Of a stretch of 64,000 nt of DNA, positions 57,118 through 64,000 are shown in pieces (position 1 is the first letter of the stretch; every line of letters begins with the position of its first letter). A program made the translations under genes and the position numbers. Below the pieces are notes generated by a model. The model did not search any database. It saw only the letters and a list, made by a program, of their open reading frames with translations, and was not told the DNA's origin. The stretch lies in the NCBI GenBank assembly GCA_907163375.1, contig CAJQUW010010416.1:1-64000 (forward strand), written 5' to 3'. This DNA is from Prostheceraeus crozeri. Lineage: Eukaryota; Platyhelminthes; Polycladida; Euryleptidae.

Positions 57118-58086
57118 ACAAGGAGCATAATTAAGATAACAAATTGTGCAATTACTTCCTCATAGTAATCTAGCCGATTAAGGACAGAGGTCCTTGCTAT
57201 TTTCTTTCAACTGGAGAGTTGTGCAAATGAAAAACAATCTCAAGTGCCGACCCTGACGAGCTGTGGCCGTCCTATTTACATTGATTTCGTCCTCAAGAGG
57301 TTGAAGCTCTCTTTAAGCATCATTTTATTGAATCTCAAGTCTACCACTTGATGCAAGATTTATCCTTTAATTCACTAACAAAATATTTAATGATTCTCTT
57401 TTCCATTCATCTTTCCACCTACGCCTCCCACTGACCTGCGATAATATTTTAAAGGTCATTTCATATGAAAGCAACGGTCTAAAAAGCAAAGAAATTACTA
57501 AACAATTTTGTTGCTCTATCAGACACAAGTGGGCTACAGCTTCCAATATTTTGAGTAGGAAAAACAATGAAATGACAGAAGCTATGAAATATTCTTATGA
57601 AAAAGATCCATCAAGAAAGAATTGATGCGAGACATGAAACTGGTAGTGCAGAAATAGATGATTGATAGCGAAATCAACTTCAAGGAAATCAGATGTAGCA
57701 TGTTCATCACGAGATTATTGCGGTCCGTGAAAATGATGCCACAGTCCGCAGTTTGGGAGCTTTATGACGATAAAGGACCAGAACGCACATGCGCATTGAA
57801 AGCAATGCATTGACAGCGACATTCAAGCGATGGCGGTTTCCAGTGGTTGACAATGGGAAGATACCGGCAGCTTGTCGTTGTACTTTGTACTGATTTACGG
57901 TTGTTATCATTTCTCTTTAATTATAAAATCATTTTGATGAAACAGTTTTCAATATATCTCCTTTCGGCCAGAATTTCAACTATGAAGGGTTTGATTCTTC
58001 TTAAGATCTAGCAGCGTTGACCTTTGTCGATGTCTAAACGAGCGGGTAAAGTTGTCATCATCAAACATCTGTTGGCTCATGCCAGT
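57118..58086. other. Unit 3 backbone, block E
   Basis: Collinear with 25317-26290, with small differences. Shared minus-strand ORF (57707-57910) unrecognised. Confidence 0.6.
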
Positions 58087-58266
58087 GAATGCATTACTCT
58101 GCATTCATTGGCGAACGCTCATCATCTGATCGCAGTCTTGTCTGAACGTCAGTCGCCTGCTACTGTTGACGTAGTTGCCTCTCCGACATTAAACGAAGCC
58201 AGGATCAATTGGGTTGCGGTTCCCTTACTATATTTAGACACCGCGCCTCGATCAAGAATTGCGTAG
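58030..58266 (+). CDS. Small ORF across blocks E and F, unknown function
   Basis: 79 codons from ATG 58030 (MSKRAGKVVIIKHLLAH...). The second half, with SPTLNEARINWVAVPLLYLD, is also open in unit 2 (to about 42627), but there the first half is replaced by the 16-kb block. No domain recognised. Chance ORF not excluded. Confidence 0.3.
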   Translation: MSKRAGKVVIIKHLLAHASECITLHSLANAHHLIAVLSERQSPATVDVVASPTLNEARINWVAVPLLYLDTAPRSRIA

Positions 58267-58388
58267 AATTTCATTGCAAACTTTGAAGAAGGCTTGCATT
58301 AAGTCAATCTAGAAAGCCAATATTGGCGCGGGCGCATGCGCTTACTCACCACACGCACACCACTCTCTTTCGCTCTGTCTGAACATCA

Positions 58389-58649
58389 ATGCTCCGTCTG
58401 AATACACAACTATCTTGTGTCTCTGACTGTCCGAAGAAAACAGCTGTGATTCGAGCACGTGCTGCAAAACTGTTCACTCTTGAGGTTGAACGTCTGATTT
58501 TGAGACGAAAAACTGCACAGCTATCACGAGAAGCTATTGAATTTAAACGAAATCTAATGAATGATGACACTTTTCACTTTTATAGTTGGAAAATTATTTT
58601 TGAGGATGCGCCGAAGGCTTCGCAGGTACGGAAAAGACGACACTGGAAC
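58389..58649 (+). CDS. Conserved small ORF of unknown function (unit 3 copy, hAT-interrupted)
   Basis: Same protein as 42757-43029 up to RRHWN (His to Leu at residue 2). The hAT element has entered here, replacing the last three codons (NNV) with about eight element-encoded ones. Near identity to unit 2 is described there. Confidence 0.45.
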
Positions 58650-59133
58650 CAGGGAATGACGCGGTTAATCTTATAAATTAACCGGTTAAGTAACCGGTTA
58701 ATCGGTTAAGAAAAAATTAACCGCGGTTAATCAACCTATTAAAAATTGTAACTAAAAATGCAAGCTATTTCATTGACACTTTCACAAGATTTTATAGGCA
58801 CGTTTTCTTATTGCTAGTAGGCCCTACAGAGCAAGAAATCCGCAGGTCTAAATTAGTGCCCACAGAAATTGCTTCAGACAAGACATACATAGCCTATGTA
58901 AGATAATCAAGTTGCACAATTTAGTATTCAGTATCTTATCACTTTAGTTTGTTGGTATTATTTTTTCTCTTCTCTATACTATATCACTCGCACAAAAAAA
59001 CAAGTTTCGGTCAATATCTATTAATTCTGATGCATAAAACTACGTCATCGAATAAAAAGGAATTACACATGCCGCATGGTATCTACCATATACTGATTTC
59101 CATGTAAGTTTGGTGAATAATTTCAACAATGAG

Positions 59134-59538
59134 TTAAGAATTGTAGTGTAAAAATAATATGGCACTTGCGGTTTTCTTTTGAAGACGCATTCGTTTCTTG
59201 TCAAAGATATTACAAAACGCTGAAAAGAAACGTTCACTGCTTGCAGATGTAGCTTGAACGGCAAGACACTGCTTGGCAAGTTTTTGAAGTTTTAGAAAAT
59301 ATAACCCATGTATTTTCCACCATTCCAATGGATCAACATCTAGGTCAGTAACGCACATCTCGTAATTCTGCATTTCTTGCAAATTTGTCTGTTTGACATT
59401 TATTAAAGGAGTACTTTCCAAAAGCAATGATAATCGACTTCGTTTCTCACATGCTTTAGTTGGCGGGCACTTCAGTTCGGAGGAATCCGCTTGTTCCCAA
59501 ATGCTTTGTTTTACTTTCTTCTTCATATCTTGAGGCAA
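59134..59538 (-). pseudogene. hAT transposase C-terminal (dimerisation) fragment
   Basis: Minus strand, 134 codons. Matches the hATC block: DPLEWWKIHGLYFLKLQKLA, then LAVQATSASSERFFSAFCNI and KKRMRLQKKTASAILFLHYN. The BED finger and catalytic core are absent because the element is internally deleted, so no transposition by itself. Confidence 0.9.
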
Positions 59539-59725
59539 GAAATCGAGTTATTTCCACGAGGTGAAATTCAAAGCCTCAGTACAAGTGAGTCACGTGTTTT
59601 GGTTTCTCTCACACTGAATAGCCAGTGTTAAGCAACGGTTTCTCGTAAATTTTGTTTCTTATAATAGATTCACGTTTCCGATGATCTAAAGCAGATGTTT
59701 TATAAGTTTTACCACTGATTGGACG

Positions 59726-59795
59726 CAGGGACGTAGGCAGGATTTTCAAAGGGGGGAGCGCCGCTCCCACCGCTCCCCCTCTGCCTACGTCCCTT
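59726..59795. mobile_element. 70-bp MITE inside the hAT element
   Basis: Inverted ends AGGGACGTAGGCAG / CTGCCTACGTCCCT and an 8-bp target duplication ATTGGACG (59718-59725 and 59796-59803), so hAT-mobilised. Interior is G/C-rich with its own hairpin. Very small for a MITE. Confidence 0.9.
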
Positions 59796-60130
59796 ATTGG
59801 ACGTCGGTTACATGCTTAATTCTTACTATAAAATATTGATTTAACACCCTCCTTGAACATTTTTTTTAACCGCGGTTAACCGGTTAAAGACTTTTAAGAG
59901 TTTAAGAGTTTTAGAGTTTTTAGACTTAAGAGTTTTCAAACCGGTTAACCGGTTAACCGCGTCATTCCCTGACTGGAACAATAATGTTTGAGTCTTCTAT
60001 AAGTCACAGGCATCAATGTCTCACTTCTGTATCTTCTGAATCTTGTTAAACAACATTATCAAGACAAAGAGAAAGAAATTGAACTAAAAGTCGACTTTCT
60101 GAAATTGAAACTGTTTTTCTCCGGGAAACG

Positions 60131-60849
60131 TTCTCTCTGAGTGCTGAATTGCATTGAGTGTTTGTCAACAAAAGTCTCCGTCAGTAAAGACAGAACACAC
60201 AGCAGTGAAATTGTACGGAGACTCAGTAGCATTGAGGTGGCATACACTCATAACATAAGACCGCACATGCAGGAGAACAACATTGTAGACATCGGAGGAA
60301 TGAAAGCACGCGTCTCAGGCCATAAGCTGCAAAAATAGTTGCCACAAACAATACAGATGAAATATCCACAAAGCAAAATAAATTGTCAGTAATATAAAGT
60401 ATTAATTGATACAAATCCGCTAAGAATGTATAGGCATCAGGTGCGTACCGAAGAGGGAGACCGGTTGAGCAACCCCGAAAGTTTTAACGATGACTTCTGA
60501 ACCAAGCTAAAATGAGCATTACGCTTGACTCGAGCATTAAGGGTCGGAATTTTACAATGGTAATGAATTCTTGAGGTAATAGTACATGCGTCTGTATCAA
60601 TGCGTGTTAATTTCTCGTCCAATTTTATGGCTGTTAGGCATCAATGTTCAATTAGTGAATGAACATAGCTTGCGTCAAAGTAAACATGTTTTGGTCATAA
60701 TTCAGAACACTTTATCAGCTATAAATTGAAGTATCAGTCGAAAGTCACGAATGAGATGATAAGACGAGGCACTAGCGCCTACTACTTTCTGCAAACTTGT
60801 GAAGAGATGGATCAATTGAGATTGGTCTGCTTATGTGATATATGATATT
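60131..60849. other. No recognised gene
   Basis: Beyond the end of segmental unit 3. Short ORFs only (60141-60338 plus, 60437-60622 minus) without known similarity. Confidence 0.45.
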
Positions 60850-60874
60850 TATCAAATCTCAACAGATGTAACCA

Positions 60875-60916
60875 CCACGAGACATGTTTCGGCCTGTTGG
60901 GCCTCATCAGTCGTGG
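60875..60916 (-). ncRNA. Hammerhead ribozyme (type I), unit a
   Basis: All core elements present on the minus strand: stem I CCACGA (60911-60916) with UCGUGG (60875-60880), CUGAUGA (60904-60910), stem II GGCC-CAACA-GGCC (60891-60903), GAAA (60887-60890), palindromic ACAUGU stem III and GUC cleavage triplet (60881-60883). The two-base-pair stem III is the minimal form of PLE and retrozyme hammerheads, which may work as dimers. Confidence 0.9.
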
Positions 60917-60919
60917 GTA

Positions 60920-60990
60920 GGTTTGAACCAGCGACGTTGGAGCTAGAGGGCGCGCAAGCATACCCTCTAACCACAAGGCCACCGGACCAT
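60920..60990 (-). promoter_or_regulatory. tRNA-like Pol III A/B boxes, unit a
   Basis: A box TGGCCTTGTGGTTAGAG (60965-60981) and B box GGTTCAAACC (60920-60929) at tRNA spacing, immediately upstream of the hammerhead. Confidence 0.7.
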
Positions 60991-61176
60991 CTGTTGAGAG
61001 CGTGAATTAGCCAGGAAGGCACTGCTTTAACGCAGGCACGTGGAGGGCGGAATGCTTTCGCAATCACTTAATACCGCATCCGAAATTGAGGCGCTTCACG
61101 CAGGCGCTACTCATTACATGTTTAGACAAATAACCTGGCAATTGATAAATTTATCAGATCTCAACAGATGTAACCA

Positions 61177-61218
61177 CCACGAGACATGTTTCGGCCTGTT
61201 GGGCCTCATCAGTCGTGG
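61177..61218 (-). ncRNA. Hammerhead ribozyme (type I), unit b
   Basis: Identical to unit a at every core and stem position, shifted by 302: core 61206-61212, GAAA 61189-61192, cleavage triplet 61183-61185, stem I 61177-61182 with 61213-61218. Confidence 0.9.
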
Positions 61219-61357
61219 GTAGGTTTGAACCAGCGACGTTGGAGCTAGAGGACGTACAAGCATACCCTCTAACCACAAGGCCTGCGTTAAAGCAGTGCCT
61301 TCCTGGCTAATTCACGCTCTCAACAGATGGTCCGGTGGCCTTGTGGTTAGAGGGTAT

Positions 61358-61557
61358 GTAAAAGACCGACCGCTTTCTGCCTATGTCTAGGCTTCTCAAG
61401 GACTAAATGAAATTTATTTACATCATAGAATCATCAAATGTCATCCAGAATTACATGCATGTCATGTATAGATAGATACAGACTTCAAATGATCAAAATC
61501 TAATTGGGTAGGTATGAGAAGGAGGATAGATATTTAGTCAGATGTAGGCTGTCATTA
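61358..61557. other. Likely 3' flank of PLE-3
   Basis: Short AT-rich stretch between the retrozyme-like dimer and the PLE-3 endonuclease stop; probably PLE-3 3' untranslated sequence. Confidence 0.4.
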
Positions 61558-62990
61558 TCATAGATCTTGGTTTAGCAATGGTTGTAGGATTCTTATACAG
61601 ACCTTTTTCTTTTCTTCTCTGTAACTTTTCCCACAGTTGGCGGGTAACTTTAAAAGCGGCATCACATCGAATTTAGGCTCATAGTTTCCAGAACAGTCAT
61701 AGATGTGGTGACTGACTTTCAGAATTCTATGTTGTTCATCGTTAATTTGTTGTCTGTGTGTTCGAGTTCTTGCACGTAGTGTATCTCCCGATTGTCCGAC
61801 GTACGAGTATAATGCTTTGCAATTACGGCACTGTAGTACATAAATTACATCTTTAGAAGCACAGTTCATATTCGCTTTTATATGGAATGTTTTGGCGGTG
61901 ATAAAAGTTTTCCTATTATGATCGACGGACAACATTGGCATCTTGGATCTTCACATTTTGTGACACCATCTAACGGAGTTCGATTTCTTTTTGAAATAAG
62001 TTGTAATTTTGACGGTGGTTGTTTAAAAGAAGACCGTATTTTATAATTCTTAAATGTGGTTTTTAGTTTCAGATTTGAAAAAGCTGGATTGATAATGTCT
62101 TTAAATACATTAGGATTATTGGGATTATATGTGCGAGAATATGGAATGATATTCTTAGTGTCATTTTCATTCTCAAGTTTTACATCACTTCTTGACTTCT
62201 TGATAGCATCTTGTATCAATTGCTGTGGATATCCCAAGTTTCTGAGTCGTGTTTGCATTTCTTTAAGTCTTGTTTCCAGCATACTTTCTTTTGAGATGAT
62301 TCGTTGAATACGATTGGCTAGTGTATATGGGATATTTCGCAATATATGCCGAGGCACGAAGAAAATGAAACATAATTGTGACTATCTGTCGGTTTAGTAT
62401 AAATATCTCTTTCAATTTTTCCATTTTCTTTATAAACTAAAACGTCTAAGAAATTTATTTTATCCGAACTCCTTTCAGACGTAAATTTAATTTTATCATC
62501 AATAGTATTCAAAAATGTTAAAAACCCATCAATATCACAAAAGTCATTGTCCCAAATCACGAAACAGTCATCTAAGTATCGTATCCAGCCAGCAGAAAAC
62601 AATTCATACGTAGATTGTGTTGAGATGTCTTTCACAAAAGTGTACATGTTCTCTTCCATGAAACCCATAGTTAAGTTTGCGTAGCTAGGGCCTACCTTAG
62701 TACCCATAGCAGTACCTAATGTTTGCAGAAAAACTTGTGACTCAAAGCTGAAGAAGTTATTTCGAAGAACAAACAATGTTCATCCCCTCAATAATAAATT
62801 CAGTAGTAAATCTTGCAGCAATCTTGTCTCTATACTTCGTTACCCAATATTCAATCGCATTAATTCCTAACGAGTGGTTGATATTAGTATATAAAGATGT
62901 CACGTCGAAAGATACAAACATGGAATTTTCAGAGGTAGTATTTGGTATTTTTGAAATGAAGTCGATCGAATCTCTACAATAGCTTTTCAA
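61558..62990 (-). pseudogene. PLE-3: Penelope-like element, RT and C-terminal GIY-YIG, 5' truncated
   Basis: Minus strand in order: FVSFDVTSLYTNI (first catalytic Asp, 62757-62990), LGTAMGTKVGPSYANL and IRYLDDCFVIW (catalytic DD, 62318-62776), linker with LRNLGYPQQLI and CEDPRCQCC zinc knuckle (61878-62357), and GIY-YIG VIYVLQC...YVGQSGDTLRAR (61558-61941). Canonical C-terminal-endonuclease type, distinct from PLE-1. The N-terminal RT part is missing and the frame changes at least twice, so it is dead. Confidence 0.9.
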
Positions 62991-63116
62991 GGAAGAGAAA
63001 TTAGGGGTCGAATAAACATGACATCATTACGAGCGGATTACATATATATATATATATATTGCAGCAAAGTGTACCCAGTCTCTTCATTGATATGTGAAAG
63101 ATAAAAAACACTGGTT
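62991..63116. other. Junction between PLE-3 and PLE-4, with (TA)9
   Basis: A TA dinucleotide run at 63042-63059 lies between the truncated 5' edge of PLE-3 and the 3' region of PLE-4. Confidence 0.7.
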
Positions 63117-63157
63117 CCGGACTAGTTTCGATTCATCTATTGAATCATCCTCAGCGG
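63117..63157 (-). ncRNA. Hammerhead-like fold at the 3' region of PLE-4
   Basis: Minus strand: CCG, core CUGAGGA (63148-63154), stem II GAUUCA-AUAGA-UGAAUC, GAAA, palindromic ACUAGU stem III and GUC (63120-63122), then CGG closing a 3-bp stem I. One extra base lies between core and stem II, and N7 is G. A plausible PLE hammerhead, weaker than those at 60875 and 61177. Confidence 0.55.
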
Positions 63158-63596
63158 TCACAAAGTTATAAAATTGCATAAAATTCACATTATATACAAA
63201 TTTACATCTGTTCACGAGTCAAGGTCATCAAGCATGGTTCCACTCTACGTCATCGATAATGATGTTACAAGTTCAGAAGCAGAACATGTGATCCATTCCG
63301 TTCATTTGATAATAGATTATTGTTTTCCTTTATCATTATGGATTCAAGAATTAGTGGCTGTCTGAAACGACCAACAATAGTGAAATTCTCAGCCTTAGGG
63401 CTATGATCGTGCATAGATATCTCTGTAGCGGTGGGATATCCACGCAAATGCTCACTGATACGAGTATTGAAATGTCTCTTAGTGGCACCGACGTACCGCA
63501 TGGAACAGCGGTCACAACTGTATTGATAAGTAATATTCGATTTAACGCCACAAGGGACAGGATCTTTGTTATGAAAGAAATCCTTTAATTTAGAAG
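63158..63596 (-). pseudogene. PLE-4, 5'-truncated copy with GIY-YIG endonuclease
   Basis: Minus strand: CGVKSNITYQYSCDRCSMRYVGATKRHFNTRISEHLRG, giving a cysteine pair and the GIY-YIG core, with later ...LESIMIKENNNLLSNE carrying the catalytic Glu region; stop at 63265. Starts abruptly at about 63596, where an inverted second copy begins. Confidence 0.85.
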
Positions 63597-64000
63597 TTAA
63601 AGAGAAGAAGCCATTCGCTCTTTGTTTTATAGAGCCTTAAGAATTTGCTCAGATAGCCATTTGTATGAAAAGGCTGCTTCTCGTATTCGTAGCATCTTCA
63701 AATTGAATGGTTTTACGGACGATCTGATTGATCGCATCAAGAAGAAAGTTGAACAGGGTGTTCGAAATGCATGCGAATCTGAAAAAGAGGATAAAACTAA
63801 AGTCTATTGGTCCATTCCGTTCATTCAAGAAGGCTCAAAAGAGCTGCAGTCTAAAATTGAGAAATTGAACCGTTGTCTTCAAAATTCTGAAATAAAAGTT
63901 GCATATAAAACTTCTAAATTAAAGGATTTCTTTCATAACAAAGATCCTGTCCCTTGTGGCGTTAAATCGAATATTACTTATCAATACAGTTGTGACCGCT
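63597..64000 (+). mobile_element. PLE-4, inverted second copy, running off the window
   Basis: Plus strand, open from about 63610 to the window end (at least 125 codons): FYRALRICSDSHLYEKAA, then SIFKLNGFTDDLIDRIKK and GVKSNITYQYSCDR. This is the RT C-terminal linker leading into the GIY-YIG domain, collinear with and upstream of the minus-strand copy. 63912-64000 is the inverse of 63507-63595. Undamaged as far as visible. Confidence 0.85.

Larger units (their letters stand above)
58650..59971 (-). mobile_element. hAT transposon, internally deleted (1.32 kb)
   Basis: TIR CAGGGAATGACGCGGTTAA at the left with its inverse at the right, and an 8-bp target duplication ACTGGAAC (58642-58649 and 59972-59979). 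Unit 2 shows the uninterrupted site near 43006-43013. Subterminal AACCGGTTAA repeats crowd both ends. Only a C-terminal transposase piece remains. Confidence 0.95.
43161..60130. repeat. Segmental duplication unit 3 (with insertions)
   Basis: Blocks C (43161-44650), D (44660-45250), E (45270-45370 and 57118-58085) and F (58087-58649 and 59972-60130) follow the unit 2 order. The LRR-Ig block is absent. Interrupted by Tc1 (45373-57115) and hAT (58650-59971). The C block directly abuts the F block of unit 2, consistent with a tandem arrangement. Confidence 0.8.
60850..61357 (-). repeat. Retrozyme-like dimer: tRNA-like region plus hammerhead, ~302-bp period
   Basis: Minus strand. Each unit reads: A-box-like TGGCCTTGTGGTTAGAGG, a variable stretch, B-box-like GGTTCAAACC, then at once a hammerhead ribozyme and a short tail TGGTTACATCTGTTGAGAT. 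Hammerheads are 302 bp apart in direct order. Unit b is cut just before its A-box and joins an inverted partial unit (61283-61357). Self-cleavage of a tandem transcript would release ~300-nt RNAs, as for animal retrozymes, and the tRNA-like part recalls the schistosome Sm-alpha elements. Also similar to tRNA-derived SINEs. Confidence 0.8.

Overview
The window is animal nuclear DNA: AT-rich, lightly gened and packed with transposable elements. Penelope-like retroelements (PLEs) of both known domain orders, piggyBac, Tc1/mariner, hAT, a CR1/L2-like LINE, tRNA-like repeats and single-exon LRR-Ig membrane receptors point to an invertebrate metazoan, probably marine. The phylum cannot be fixed from sequence alone. 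No prokaryotic, organellar or viral genes were seen.

Layout. Three direct-order copies of one host segment form the framework. Unit 1 (1-3900) carries an LRR-Ig gene killed by a nonsense codon. Unit 2 (15390-43160, with large insertions) carries an apparently intact LRR-Ig gene (16084-17292, minus). Unit 3 (43161-60130) lacks the LRR-Ig part. Each unit was hit by different transposons, so the other units show the empty sites. Between units 1 and 2 lie a TA-flanked TIR element, the 3' end of a Naiad-type PLE, and two broken PLEs. Unit 2 holds a nearly whole piggyBac, a small hAT-like element, and a 16-kb stretch without long ORFs that contains two nested pairs of CCCGAGTAAA inverted termini. 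Unit 3 holds a four-layer nest: Tc1 element, then LINE, then a tandem Naiad PLE with permuted domain order (N-terminal GIY-YIG, C-terminal RT). A hAT element containing a 70-bp MITE lies further right.

The right end (60850-64000) is the most unusual part. It has a head-to-tail pair of ~300-bp repeats, each joining a tRNA-like Pol III A/B-box region to a complete hammerhead ribozyme core (retrozyme-like), followed by a third PLE and an inverted pair of a fourth PLE whose 3' region also has a hammerhead-like fold.

Host genes are few: the LRR-Ig pair and a short, almost unchanged ORF in the duplicated segment (42757-43029 and 58389-58649). Most other sequence is transposon-derived or has no recognisable coding content.
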